DNA of 64,000 nt, from positions 1-64,000 of the forward strand of contig NZ_WNDO01000013.1 of the NCBI RefSeq assembly GCF_009912395.1. The letters are read 5' to 3'. The position numbers and the translations under genes were made by a program. Positions 1 to 8,347 of this stretch are shown piece after piece. Below the pieces are notes generated by a model. That model was not told the origin of the DNA, did no database searches, and saw only the letters and a program-made list of their open reading frames with translations. This stretch comes from Luteibacter sp. (lineage in GTDB: Bacteria; Pseudomonadota; Gammaproteobacteria; Xanthomonadales; Rhodanobacteraceae). How positions within the stretch are numbered: the first letter of the stretch is position 1; the number at the start of each line of letters is the position of its first letter.

Positions 1-1
1 C

Positions 2-199
2 TGCTACGACAACGCAGCAATGGAGAGTTGGAACCACAGTCTGAAGGTCGAGGCCATCCATGGTGAACACCTCGCCACACGGGAGCAGGCCAAGGCTCAT
101 GTGTTTGACTACATTGAGGTTGACTACAATCGGATCCGGCTGCACTCGACCCTGGGCTACCTCAGCCCAGAGCAGTACGAGCTGGCCAATGTCGCTTAG
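2..199 (+). CDS. IS3-family transposase OrfB, C-terminal fragment (DDE integrase core)
   Basis: This is the last 65 residues of an IS3-type transposase. It would act as the catalytic rve-fold protein that cuts and joins IS ends. Visible marks are the [10 protein letters not shown] segment, which precedes the catalytic glutamate region (a glutamate follows in [10 protein letters not shown]), and the family-typical C-terminal motif [17 protein letters not shown]. It ends at TAG 197-199, just before the terminal inverted repeat. The frame is open at the left edge, so the gene is cut by the window and not necessarily broken. It lies antisense to the truncated RHS gene and overlaps its chimeric 3' end by a few bases. 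Confidence 0.85.
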   Translation, partial: CYDNAAMESWNHSLKVEAIHGEHLATREQAKAHVFDYIEVDYNRIRLHSTLGYLSPEQYELANVA

Positions 200-2418
200 A
201 TAGGTGTCCGTAAATCAGGGGCAAGATCAAAATACTGGCCTGGAAAGCGCAAGTTAAGCACGTAGCCCGTACCCGAAGCGGGTTTGGTTTCACCAAACGG
301 ATTGCTCGCGTAGGGCCAGCGCCAGAGCAGTGCCCCTGCATTGGACATGGCCATACGCGGCGTCCCAAGCGCGTCGACTTGAACGTAAGCCAAAGACGTG
401 CTGGACCCCGTGTCCAAGATGCCCACGACCATACTGCTCAACCATAAGTACTCCCTTGCCTTATCCAAACTTTGTTCAGTAAGGAGCTGGCTATCTCCAC
501 CGTAGGCGAAGCGTGTCGTGGCTCCATCGGCCGTTTTGGCGATCCGCTGCTCCAGACTGTTATACGCATAGGTCCCGACGGTGACGCCATTGCGCTGCAC
601 GACCGTCATGCGATTACGACCGTTGTAGCCATAACCCCAGGCGTCGCCCGCAAACGCATTGCCCGTGGTGTTGCCGTTGGCGTCGTACGAGCGCGAGGCC
701 GTGCCGATGCTGGTCAGCCAGTGCGTGCCCGGTTGATAGCCATATACGCCAGTGGCAAGCCCATTGCCGGTCTTGCTCAGGCGGTCGCCGGTCTTGTTAT
801 AGGTATAGGCCTCGATGGCCTGACCGCTCGGATCGTCCACGCCGGCAAGGCGGTACAGCGGATCGTAACGATAGCTTTCCGAGCCCGCGCCGGCCTCGCT
901 TACGCCGGTGATGTTGCCGGTGGCGTCACGCACGAAATGCAGTTCCAGCGCAGGGCTGACGATGTCGGTGACGCGGTAGTTGGCATCGTAGGTACGGGTC
1001 AGCGTCTGGCCGTTGCCCAGGGTGTAGGACTGGATCGGGCCGAACGGTAGATAGGTCACGTTGCTGGCGACGGGCTGCGCGGAACCGCCCACAGGGGTGA
1101 CCGTCAGTCCCGCGATCTGGCCCAGGGTGTCGTAGCTGTAGGTGACGACCGCGCCACTGGGGCGGGTCTCGGTCCGCACGCGATCGGCCAGGGTGTAGCT
1201 ATAGGCGATCGTATCCGTGGTGCTGCCTTGGGTCTGGCGCTTCTCGATGACGTTGCCCCGCGCGTCGTAGCAGTAGGTCGTGCTGACGGCTTGCTCGGCG
1301 ATGCGGGTCAAGTGACCCACGGGAGCGGATGCGCTACACCCCGTGACCGTATTGGCCTCGTCGTAGTGATAGGCCACGTTGAGGCTCGCATCGGCGTAGC
1401 TGGCCGAGATGACCCGGTTCAGCGCGTCGTAGGCGTACGTCGTGGTGATGCCCTTGGCATCGGTCCGGGTCAGGCGGTTGCCCGCAGCATCCACCGTGAA
1501 GGTGGTCGTGCCGGTGTCCGGGCTATGGATGCCGGTGAGATCGCCCAGGCCATTGTGGTCGTAGACGGTGTTGAGGCCGTCCGGATCGCTGATGCCCGTG
1601 ATGTTGTCGCTGCTGTCGTGGCTGGACACCGAGGTGGTATTGGCCGTGGCCGCATTCGTGCCGTTGTAGTCCTCGATGGTGCTGACCAGGCGGTTGAGGG
1701 CGTCGTAGCCCTGCTTGCGCTGGACGCCCTTGGCATCCGCCGAATGGACCGGGTGGCCTTCGGCGTCGTAGCCGTCGGTGGTATCGAAGGACAGCACCGT
1801 GCGGTTGAGGGCGTCGGTCACGGTCAGTAGCTGGCTGAGGCTGTTGAAGCTGCGCGAGATGGTACGTCGCACCGCACCGCTGGCGTCGAAGGTCTCTTCC
1901 TTGGTCCGGTTGCCGGCCGCATCCAGGGTGTAGTGGATGCGATTGCCCTGGCCGTCGGTGAGGTCGGTCAGGCGGCTGGCACCGTCGAAGGTGTACTTGA
2001 GGACCACGCCATCGGCATCGGTGGTCTGGATGACGTTGCCGACCGCGTCATAGACCACGGTCGTGGTCGACGGGGTGCCGGTGGCATCCCGGGTGGTGCT
2101 CGCCAGCCAGCCCTCGGGCGTGTAGGTCAAAAGCGTCACGACGCCATTGGCGTCGGTGACCTTGCCCGGGTGACCGTACAGGTCATAGGCGTCATAGGTA
2201 GTCACGTGGCCGAGCGCATCGGTCGTGGTCGCAGGGCGTCCCTGGGCGTTGTAGGTGTAGCGGGTGATATCGGCCACATCGGTGCGGGGGCCGTCCACGG
2301 TCTCGACGAGGCCGGCGGCGTTATACGTCATCGTCGCCACGCGGTCGGCTGTGGCCGCCTGGGCCAGCACCGAGACGAGGGCAAGAGCCAGCGGGGTCCA
2401 GCGAAGTCCTTTCGTCAT
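196..2418 (-). pseudogene. RHS/YD-repeat protein, 3' end lost to IS3 insertion
   Basis: A secreted RHS-family protein made almost wholly of YD repeats (many YTYD/YDANGN-type motifs), which normally form a beta-rich shell around a C-terminal toxin. The chosen ATG at 2418 follows the previous stop by four bases and has an AAGGA Shine-Dalgarno sequence embedded in that upstream gene. It gives a clear signal peptide (MTKGLRWTPLALALVSVLAQA). A longer frame to 2493 would overlap the neighbour. The frame ends NLRFPGQYFD followed by nine residues encoded by the IS end, stopping at 196. The usual RHS core terminus (NYFRDYDPxxGRYxQSDP) and any toxin tip are missing. YD repeats are certain; the original effector is unknown. 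Confidence 0.85.
205..229 (+). repeat. Terminal inverted repeat (right end) of the IS3-family element
   Basis: The 25 bases begin TGTCCGTAAATC and end GGGGCAAGATCA. Read on the minus strand they start TGATCTTGCCCC, an IS3-like end. The host RHS coding sequence runs straight into it. The matching left repeat is not in the window, so the exact boundary is inferred from where RHS homology stops. Confidence 0.6.
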
Positions 2419-2422
2419 CGGG

Positions 2423-3985
2423 TCAGTCCTTGAGCGAGCGGGTGGTGGTGGAGAGTGGGCGGCCTTGAGCGTCGTAGGTGTATGCCGTGACACGGTCGGC
2501 CGTGGTCACGGTCTTGGGCCGGAAGCTGGTGCCGTCCCAGGTCGTGGTCGTGGTGCGCTGCTCGGGCGTGCCTTGGGCCTCGACCTGGGTGACGATGCGG
2601 CCCTGGGTGTCGTAGGTGAACGCCGTGACATGGCCCAGCGCATCGGTCTGCGTCGCGATCTGGCCGCGTGCATCGTAGGTGTAGTGCGAGTTGGCGATCG
2701 GGCAGCCCACGGTGGGCTCGCCCACCACGGCGGTCATGCGGCGCGTGCCGCCGACGGTGGCATAGGTGTAGGTCACGACGTGACCGAGCGGGTTGGTGAC
2801 CGTGGTGGTGGCGTCGTCCACGTAGGCGATGACGGTCTTGTCGGCGCCGCCGGCGTGCTCGCTGGAGATCGCCCGGCCCTGGCTGTCATAGGCCCAGGTC
2901 GCGGCACGCACGCCCCGCTCGTCGATCAGACCAGTGAGAAAGCGCGGGTGCTCGGCATCCTCATACACGTAGCGTCGCGAGGTGGTCTTGCCCTGCACGG
3001 TGCGCGTCGCCTGCTGCAACTGTCCTTCGTCGCTATACGTATAGGCCACGCTCACGCCCGACGAGGACAACGAGACCAGTTGTTCGGAGAAGTCCTTGAC
3101 GAAGACCAGCGTATGGCCACGGGAATCCTTGACCGTGACCTTGTTGTTGAAGTTGGCGTCGAAGCCGTAGGTCAGGGTCTGGGTCAGGCCGTTGGCGGCT
3201 CGGTAGCTGGTGAGCTGGCCCTGGCCATTGAAGGTATAGACCTCGTTCGCCGGGGAGGTATAGATCCATTTCGATCCGGAACGGCTGAGGCTGCCGCGCT
3301 CCGACGACTCGCCGGTGGCTACGCTGCCCTTGACCGAAAACACCGAAGCGCGTCCATCGTCGAAGGTCAGTGCCGCCGCGCCCATGCCCACCAGCAGGTT
3401 CGCGCCATAGGTATGGCGCCAGCCGCCATCGGCGCTGTTATAGAAGCGGATGAAGGCCAACTCGCCATCGGCATCCGCGAAGTCGCTCTCGCGCTGGAAC
3501 TTGTTGCCGATGGCGGCGTTGATCGGATTGCCCTGGCAATCGTTCGGATCGTTGTTGGGGTCGTCGTCGGGATCGCCAAACTGCTTGCGGGCAAGCGCAT
3601 CGCCATCCAGAACGCATTCGCCGGTGACGAAGTCGAAGACCTTGTCGACGTCGCAGGGGGCTTCGACGACGGCGATGATGTGGGGAATGTGTTCCGGGGG
3701 GCCCTCGCCCGCCCGCGCCAAGGTGTCGCAGTTGTAGATGTACGGGTTTCCCGACATCGGTGCGAAGGTGGGCGCCACATACGCCAGGACGTGTGTGGTG
3801 TCCGAGTTGTATTTAGCCACATCGGCCTTATAGGCGGCCTTACAGGCGGCATCGGCGGACGGGTAATGCACCATGTTGTCTGCGGGTGGAAACGAGGGCG
3901 AATCCAGGGCGAACCACACCTTATCGGCGGGGGTGGCATGGGCCGCGAAAGCGAACAGGGCACTGATGGCCAACATAGTCTTCAT
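2423..3985 (-). CDS. Secreted RHS-repeat protein with DUF6531 domain
   Basis: A 520-residue protein with an N-terminal signal peptide (cleavage near residue 18, after AAHA). Residues 20-150 are a unique region rich in cysteine and acidic residues. A DUF6531-type segment starts near residue 152 (GNPINAAIGNKFQ, then ELAFIRFYNSA), and YD repeats run to the C-terminus, ending YTYDAQGRP. It is shorter than usual RHS proteins (above 1000 residues) because the remaining YD repeats are in the next gene, coupled four bases downstream. The start has an AAGGAG ribosome site at about 3992-3997. Together the pair looks like an RHS shell split into two exported polypeptides. No toxin domain is seen in this half. 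Confidence 0.85.
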   Translation of the reverse strand: MKTMLAISALFAFAAHATPADKVWFALDSPSFPPADNMVHYPSADAACKAAYKADVAKYNSDTTHVLAYVAPTFAPMSGNPYIYNCDTLARAGEGPPEHIPHIIAVVEAPCDVDKVFDFVTGECVLDGDALARKQFGDPDDDPNNDPNDCQGNPINAAIGNKFQRESDFADADGELAFIRFYNSADGGWRHTYGANLLVGMGAAALTFDDGRASVFSVKGSVATGESSERGSLSRSGSKWIYTSPANEVYTFNGQGQLTSYRAANGLTQTLTYGFDANFNNKVTVKDSRGHTLVFVKDFSEQLVSLSSSGVSVAYTYSDEGQLQQATRTVQGKTTSRRYVYEDAEHPRFLTGLIDERGVRAATWAYDSQGRAISSEHAGGADKTVIAYVDDATTTVTNPLGHVVTYTYATVGGTRRMTAVVGEPTVGCPIANSHYTYDARGQIATQTDALGHVTAFTYDTQGRIVTQVEAQGTPEQRTTTTTWDGTSFRPKTVTTADRVTAYTYDAQGRPLSTTTRSLKD

Positions 3986-4371
3986 GACCGCTCCTTGAGA
4001 GTGAATTCGTTCCCTTGGTTTCCCGCCATCGTGGCGGTAACCCCTGGTATTTCGATCGTCTGATATGCGCTACGGGCGGAGGCCGTGAGATGCACTGGAC
4101 GAAAGCGTGTCTTTGTACCAAGCGCTGGCATTCAACGTTGTGCGAAAACGGCAGTGAAGTCATGCGTCGTCGCCCAATGCGATCATGAGATCAACGTCGC
4201 GCCGCCAAAGGCATCGTGCGTCGCAGATGTGGCATGACACATGAAGGCATGGGGTGATGGTGCGACGAGAGAGGGCGGGATGGAGGCGAGGGCGATGTCT
4301 TTTGCGATGCGGTGAGTTATCGAGCGGCGAAGCGACGAGTCGTCGCCGTCTATGACGCGGTTTTCTATTTC

Positions 4372-4465
4372 TGTAGGAACGCGCGTTGCGCGCGACCCAT
4401 GTCGCGATATCGAGCAATTATCGTTGCATCGCCAGCCGCTGTCGCGCGCAAGGCGCGCTCCTACA
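4372..4465. repeat. REP-like inverted repeat, degenerate copy
   Basis: It starts TGTAGGAACGCGCG and ends GCGCGCTCCTACA, matching the termini of the REP-like family seen at 5664, 34139, 43970 and 60770. One arm carries a substitution (GGAAC for GGAGC) and the interior is unlike the other copies, so this appears to be a diverged member. Confidence 0.7.
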
Positions 4466-4616
4466 AAAGCGGCGCGATAAGGGAACGGGGAAATAAAAAC
4501 TGCAGCTCGCGGGCGGCGCCTACAGACAACTCTGTGTTGTTTTGATACGGTGAGGAGGCTGTCGATAGCGTCGGTATTTGGCGATGTCGACAGTCATCGC
4601 TTCGGTGACGCACGCC

Positions 4617-4639
4617 GGGGGAGGTTAAGGCCCTCCCCC
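4617..4639. terminator. GC-rich hairpin, possible terminator
   Basis: A perfect eight-base stem (GGGGGAGG pairing with CCTCCCCC) with a short TTAAGGC loop. No T-tract follows on either strand, so it may be a structural or attenuator element and not a classical rho-independent terminator. Confidence 0.3.
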
Positions 4640-4699
4640 GACGCACGGGTCACTGAGTATCCCTAAGTAGAGAAAGCTACCTAAAGGAATCAAACCCCA

Positions 4700-4801
4700 A
4701 TGACCGTCGAACATCATACGGCAGTCTCCCGCCCGCCGCTTCCCCGCGGTGGCCCCCGCTCCGGTGTCCGGGCCGTTCTGGCCTATCCCGAACGCGGTTG
4801 A
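4700..4801 (+). CDS. Possible small ORF of 33 residues, unrecognised
   Basis: An ATG is preceded by an AAAGGA ribosome site about ten bases upstream and opens a 33-codon frame rich in proline, arginine and glycine (MTVEHHTAVSRPPLPRG...). There are no recognisable domains or membrane segments. It sits in a long intergenic region just after a GC-rich hairpin, so it could be a leader peptide or chance. The ribosome site is the only support. Confidence 0.22.
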   Translation: MTVEHHTAVSRPPLPRGGPRSGVRAVLAYPERG

Positions 4802-5072
4802 CGAACGGCGGCCTCGGCCGCGCCCGTGAGTTTTCTCAAGCCGTAAGTACCCGGCGTGTTGCCGCGCGCCGGTTCACGGGGCCCTGAGTCCGCACCACTT
4901 CCGATATCAAGCCGCCCGGCGTCCGCTCACGGACACGCCGGAGTCCCTTGTCGTCCCGGAGCGATGCGTTTCAAAACGTCAACTTGGCGTTGCATTACCC
5001 GTGGCACGTCCATGCCTGCATGGCGTGCCACACCTGGGCGAAACGGTGCGGCACCTACGCAAGGAGCCCGAG

Positions 5073-5354
5073 ATGAAGGACACCAACGAACGCTGGATTC
5101 TGGAGGATGACGACGCGTTCACCGACGCGTTGCTCAACGAGGCGAGTGAATGGTTGGCGTATGCGCAAGGCACGGCCAGCCTGTTGGCCGAATGGATGCG
5201 CGATGACGAAGGCGAGGGAGATCGCCGTGAGCTGTCACTGGCCCTGGGCGGTGTGGCCGCGATGATGGCGGTGGGTCGTATCTGCGTCCAGCGTGCGCAT
5301 ACGCAGGTGTTGTTTGATAGCCCACGGCACGGAGACGCATCGCATGAGGGTTGA
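5073..5354 (+). CDS. Small hypothetical protein (DUF6124/DUF3077-like)
   Basis: A 93-residue acidic protein. The ATG at 5073 is chosen because a perfect AAGGAG lies at 5061-5066; a longer frame to 5001 lacks a ribosome site. The pattern is an acidic N-terminus (ILEDDDAFTDALLNEAS), a helical middle with repeated alanines and a second helix (LALGGVAAMMAVGRICVQRA). This resembles the small DUF6124/DUF3077 proteins of pseudomonads only in outline, so the family is a guess. Its 3' end overlaps the next gene's start by eleven bases, so the two are probably co-transcribed. Function unknown. Confidence 0.6.
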   Translation: MKDTNERWILEDDDAFTDALLNEASEWLAYAQGTASLLAEWMRDDEGEGDRRELSLALGGVAAMMAVGRICVQRAHTQVLFDSPRHGDASHEG

Positions 5355-5661
5355 ATATGGGATGGGTATCGAACTGATTCAGGCAACCATCGCGATTGGT
5401 TTGATGGTGGTCAACGTGATGATCTTCGTCGACCAGAAGCACGGGATGAATACGGCACGGCGTGGTGCGCGCGGGTTTGCCGTCGCGGCATTCGCCAGCG
5501 CCCTCGTCGCGTTGTTGGCGATGGATCACCTGATGATCCAGGTATGGATTCATCCGTCAGATGACACGACGTTCCTGCTGTTTCGCGGCGCGATGACCGG
5601 CATGGGCCTGGCGACATCCGGCGCGGTAGCGTTCTGGATCCTCTCCCGCTGGCATACCTAA
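5344..5661 (+). CDS. Small inner-membrane protein, unrecognised
   Basis: A 105-residue hydrophobic protein with three predicted membrane segments: about residues 9-26 (LIQATIAIGLMVVNVMIF), 40-60 and 80-100. The ATG at 5344 has GGAG at 5331-5334. It overlaps the end of the preceding hypothetical gene, so the two probably form a unit; an internal ATG at 5362 is also possible. No conserved catalytic motif was seen. A REP-like repeat begins three bases after its stop. Function unknown. Confidence 0.6.
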   Translation: MRVEYGMGIELIQATIAIGLMVVNVMIFVDQKHGMNTARRGARGFAVAAFASALVALLAMDHLMIQVWIHPSDDTTFLLFRGAMTGMGLATSGAVAFWILSRWHT

Positions 5662-5663
5662 TC

Positions 5664-5743
5664 TGTAGGAGCGCGCTTGCGCGCGATCCGCGAAGCGGCA
5701 ATCTGGCCCGCTGCCGCGGATCGCGCGCAAGCGCGCTCCTACA
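5664..5743. repeat. REP-like inverted repeat (full copy)
   Basis: The 80-bp element begins TGTAGGAGCGCGCTTGCG and ends with its reverse complement. The loop includes GCGGCAATCTGGCCCGCT, nearly the same as the loop of the copy at 60770-60851. Its position directly after a stop codon suggests it could form a strong hairpin at the mRNA 3' end. Confidence 0.85.
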
Positions 5744-5856
5744 GGGGGCCCGCGATAGCGGGCCAGGGTGCCGCTACGTACGGAGAGCCGTCGGGCCGCC
5801 GCCGGGGCGCGACTTGAGGAGCCGAGGGCGGGTGGTCGGACAAGACCGCGCAGCGG

Positions 5857-5882
5857 GGCCGGTCAGGATGACCGGCCTTTTT
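5857..5882 (+). terminator. Rho-independent terminator-like hairpin (+ strand)
   Basis: The 9-bp stem GGCCGGTCA / TGACCGGCC has a GGA loop and is followed directly by TTTTT. It could end transcripts coming from the small genes at 5073-5661, although it lies inside the larger inverted repeat. Confidence 0.5.
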
Positions 5883-5945
5883 CGCCGAGGCAGGAGCCGA
5901 GTCGAAAAATCCCGACCACCTGCCCGAGCCCGAAGGGGCGAAGCC

Positions 5946-5971
5946 ATAAAACACGGGCCGCACAGCGGCCC
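5946..5971 (-). terminator. Terminator-like hairpin (minus strand), second of two
   Basis: Read on the minus strand, a GGGCCGC / GCGGCCC stem with a three-base loop is followed by GTGTTTTAT. It resembles the hairpin at 6104-6127 and lies further downstream of the same two-component operon, so it may be a backup terminator. Confidence 0.45.
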
Positions 5972-6103
5972 TCCTTTCCCGAGGGACGGCGGAGCCGGCG
6001 CGCCCCGGCGGCGGCCCGACGGCTCACTCGGTCACGTACGAGCGCCGCGCGCGATGCCGAAGGCGAGCCACCCCTACGAAGCGGCTGTACGGCGCAAGCC
6101 GTT

Positions 6104-6127
6104 AAAAACACGGGCTGCAAAGCAGCC
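6104..6127 (-). terminator. Rho-independent terminator of the two-component operon
   Basis: Read on the minus strand, the stem GGCTGC TTT GCAGCC is followed by CGTGTTTTT. It lies 22 bases past the stop codon of the histidine kinase gene, where the operon's terminator would be expected. Confidence 0.7.
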
Positions 6128-6149
6128 AACCTTTCCAAGAAGCAGGCGA

Positions 6150-7451
6150 CTACGCCACACGCACCGGCAACAACAACGTAAACCGCGCACCACCCGTCGG
6201 CGAATCACCTACGGCGACACTCCCGCCCTGCGACGTGATCGCCCGCCGCACGATCGCCAACCCGAGGCCGAATCCACCCGTATTGCGATCACGGCTCCGA
6301 TCCAGTCGATGGAACGGCTCGAAGATGGATTTCCGGTCGGCCTCGGGCACGCCGATGCCATCGTCATCGACATGAATCACCAACATCTCGCGATCCACCG
6401 TGGCCTTGATATCGATGCGCTCGCGGCCGTAGCGCAATGCATTGCGTACGATGTTGATGAGGGCACGGGCCGTCAGCTTTGGATCGATCGTCGCCGTCGC
6501 GTCGATTGGGAAAATCGATACGTGGCACTGGATCTCGCGAAGCTCCATCTCCAGCGAGAGGCTTCCCGTCACGCTGTCGATGAACTCCGTGACATCGACC
6601 TCGCACGACTCCGGGTCGCGCCCCGGCTGTCCCAGCGCACCATACGACAGCAGCTCGCTTACCAACTGATCCAGCTCGCCGATATCGTGCGACATCGTAT
6701 CCAGATAACGTCGGCGCTCGTCCTCGTCCTTCGCCGACTTTACCAATGCCAGCGCAAACCCGAAGCGCGCTATGGGCGTGCGCAGCTCATGCGATATCGC
6801 GTTGATCATTTCGCTTTGCGTGGAGACCAGCGTCTGGATGCGGCTCGCCATGCTGTCGAACCGTGTCGCCAGTGGCGACACGCTGGACCGCGAGGGCAGC
6901 CCCGAACGTACATGCAACTGTCCATCGCCGAAGCGCTGCGCCGCCTCGCGCAGCGCCTCCAGATCACGCCAATGCGAACGCAACCAGAGGAACAGCCCAC
7001 CGAAGACCACGAAGACGATCGTCACCCACGCCATCACGCGGAAAATCGGCCCCGACCCGGGGACATCCATCTGGTTCGTGTGCAATACCTGATCAGACCC
7101 CGGAATGGCCAGCAACAGGCTATCGGACCCCACCGCCACCGAGTAGCCGCTGTCCAGTGCGCGACGATCCTTCTCCGACAGGTTCAGCTTCGAACGCTCC
7201 GTGAGGTCGAAGTCGATCAGGGCGAACGGCGCCCTCGCATCGTCGATCATCTGCTTGCGCTGGTCTACCGGAACCTCCGCCAACATGTCGCGCATCACAT
7301 ACATCGTGGCGCGGACATCCTGCGCATCGGATTGCGTGAATTTGGCCACGAACAGGTATTGCATCACCGGGGTCACAACGAACGCCGCGATCGCCACGCT
7401 GATGATGAGCGAGATATACAGCTTATAGAAAGTACGAAGCATGCCTATCAC
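6150..7451 (-). CDS. Two-component sensor histidine kinase (RstB-like)
   Basis: A 433-residue inner-membrane kinase that would phosphorylate the response regulator encoded just upstream. An N-terminal membrane segment (about 12-32), a periplasmic loop and a second segment (about 137-157) are followed by a HAMP-like linker. Then come the H box ISHELRTPIAR with phospho-acceptor His221, an N box (INIVRNALRYG), G1 (DDDGIGVP) and G2 (GFGLGLAIV). Length and layout fit EnvZ/RstB-type kinases. The start overlaps the regulator stop by four bases, so translation is coupled. The ligand is unknown. The neighbouring divergent MipA/OmpV gene is a likely target. Confidence 0.88.
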   Translation of the reverse strand: MIGMLRTFYKLYISLIISVAIAAFVVTPVMQYLFVAKFTQSDAQDVRATMYVMRDMLAEVPVDQRKQMIDDARAPFALIDFDLTERSKLNLSEKDRRALDSGYSVAVGSDSLLLAIPGSDQVLHTNQMDVPGSGPIFRVMAWVTIVFVVFGGLFLWLRSHWRDLEALREAAQRFGDGQLHVRSGLPSRSSVSPLATRFDSMASRIQTLVSTQSEMINAISHELRTPIARFGFALALVKSAKDEDERRRYLDTMSHDIGELDQLVSELLSYGALGQPGRDPESCEVDVTEFIDSVTGSLSLEMELREIQCHVSIFPIDATATIDPKLTARALINIVRNALRYGRERIDIKATVDREMLVIHVDDDGIGVPEADRKSIFEPFHRLDRSRDRNTGGFGLGLAIVRRAITSQGGSVAVGDSPTGGARFTLLLPVRVA

Positions 7452-8155
7452 TCATCCCACGCGTAGGGATTGAACAGGTAGCCCCTGCCCCATACCGTTT
7501 TCAGCTTCTGCGGTTCCTGCGCGAGGTCGTCGAAGCGCCTGCGCAAGCGGGAGACGCCCGCATCGATCGTGCGATCCAGCCCGTCGAATTCGATGCCACG
7601 CAGCTGCTTCATCAGCTCGTCGCGACTCAGCACCTTGCCTGGCGCCTTCGCGAACGCCAGCAACAGGTTGTACTCCGTGGACTTCAACTCCACCGCCGCC
7701 CCCTTCCAGGTCACGTCACGCGATAGCTCATCGATGCGCAAATTGCCAAACACCATCACATGATCACGCGACGCCTCGCCGACCCGCTCGCTCGGCGTAT
7801 GGCGCCGCATGACGGCGCGCAGGCGGGCCAGCAGAAGACGTGGCTCGACCGGCTTCAGCACGTAGTCGTCGGCGCCAATCTCCAGTCCCGCGATCTGGTC
7901 CATCGTATCCACGCGGGCCGTGAGCATCACGATGGGAATGTCACCGAGCTGGCGAAGGCGCCGGCACACCTCCACGCCATCCATGCCGGGCAGCATGAGG
8001 TCGAGCACGACCACCGCAGGGGCGACATCGTGGAAGGCGGCCACGGCGGTATCACCGCGCGGGCAGATATGAACGTCGAATTCGTAGCGGGAGAGGAATT
8101 CCGATACGAGCGACGCGAGGCGCTGGTCGTCCTCGATGAGAAGTAATTTATGCAT
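7448..8155 (-). CDS. OmpR/RstA-family response regulator
   Basis: A 235-residue regulator. The receiver domain spans residues 1-115, with the acidic pair in LLLIEDD, phospho-acceptor Asp52 in VVVLDLMLPG and the conserved lysine in YVLKPVEP. A C-terminal winged-helix DNA-binding domain follows (LKSTEYNLLLAF ... LDRTIDAGVSRLRRRFDD ... VWGRGYLF). The ATG at 8155 is chosen because the receiver fold begins there; the frame is open to 8209 but that stretch is not conserved in type. It is the first gene of a two-gene operon with the kinase, divergent from the MipA/OmpV gene with about 190 bases between. Confidence 0.9.
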   Translation of the reverse strand: MHKLLLIEDDQRLASLVSEFLSRYEFDVHICPRGDTAVAAFHDVAPAVVVLDLMLPGMDGVEVCRRLRQLGDIPIVMLTARVDTMDQIAGLEIGADDYVLKPVEPRLLLARLRAVMRRHTPSERVGEASRDHVMVFGNLRIDELSRDVTWKGAAVELKSTEYNLLLAFAKAPGKVLSRDELMKQLRGIEFDGLDRTIDAGVSRLRRRFDDLAQEPQKLKTVWGRGYLFNPYAWDE

Positions 8156-8347
8156 GGCGTCACGAACGGGGCTGGCGGCAACGTAACACCGCGCCCGACA
8201 CGCTAACAATCGAAAACGGCGTCGAAGTTGTGTTTATTTGTAACCGACGCGTACAGACGGGCACATTTGCCCTGCAAACATCCCACAGTCTTCTCGCCGC
8301 GAGGTACCTACGATCCTGGCCTGTTCCCCTGGCCCGGAGTGCCTGCC

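Larger units (their letters stand above)
1..229 (+). mobile_element. Right end of an IS3-family insertion sequence (partial)
   Basis: The first 229 bases hold the end of a transposase reading frame followed by a terminal sequence finishing in GGGGCAAGATCA, with the CA terminus usual for IS3 elements. Directly beyond, on the minus strand, an RHS gene is interrupted just after its conserved NLRFPGQYF segment, so the element boundary falls at about 229/230. The left end and any target duplication lie outside the window. Family assignment rests on the transposase C-terminus; the subgroup cannot be read from this fragment. Confidence 0.8.
3986..5072. other. Long intergenic region, largely non-coding
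   Basis: About 1.1 kb lies between the RHS pair and the next small gene. It contains a degenerate REP-like inverted repeat (4372-4465), a GC-rich hairpin (4617-4639) and one small reading frame with a plausible ribosome site (4700-4801). The other frames here are short, change frame and lack ribosome sites. No recognisable RNA gene was seen. Confidence 0.6.
5744..6149. other. Non-coding region with nested inverted repeats
   Basis: A perfect 27-bp inverted repeat (5785-5811 with 5999-6025, starting GAGCCGTCGGGCC) encloses smaller hairpins: GGCCGGTCA/TGACCGGCC followed by T5 (5857-5882), an imperfect GGCGGGTGGTCGG pair, and a 7-bp stem at 5955-5971 with a T-rich tail on the minus strand. No believable reading frame fills it. 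It may be a structured RNA, a non-autonomous mobile element or stacked terminators; I do not recognise it. Confidence 0.6.

Noticed and set aside
2264-4063. A long plus-strand frame (599 codons) opposite the RHS genes
   Set aside because: It is a mirror of the repetitive, GC-rich RHS coding strand, has no ribosome site and encodes low-complexity Arg/Gly/Val-rich text with no motifs.
4312-4545. A 77-codon frame over the REP-like repeat
   Set aside because: It runs through the inverted repeat, has no ribosome site and its composition follows the repeat.
5814-7466. A 550-codon plus-strand frame over the non-coding repeats and the histidine kinase gene
   Set aside because: Its first part covers inverted repeats and the rest is antisense to the kinase with all boxes intact; the residues are Arg/His-rich without motifs.
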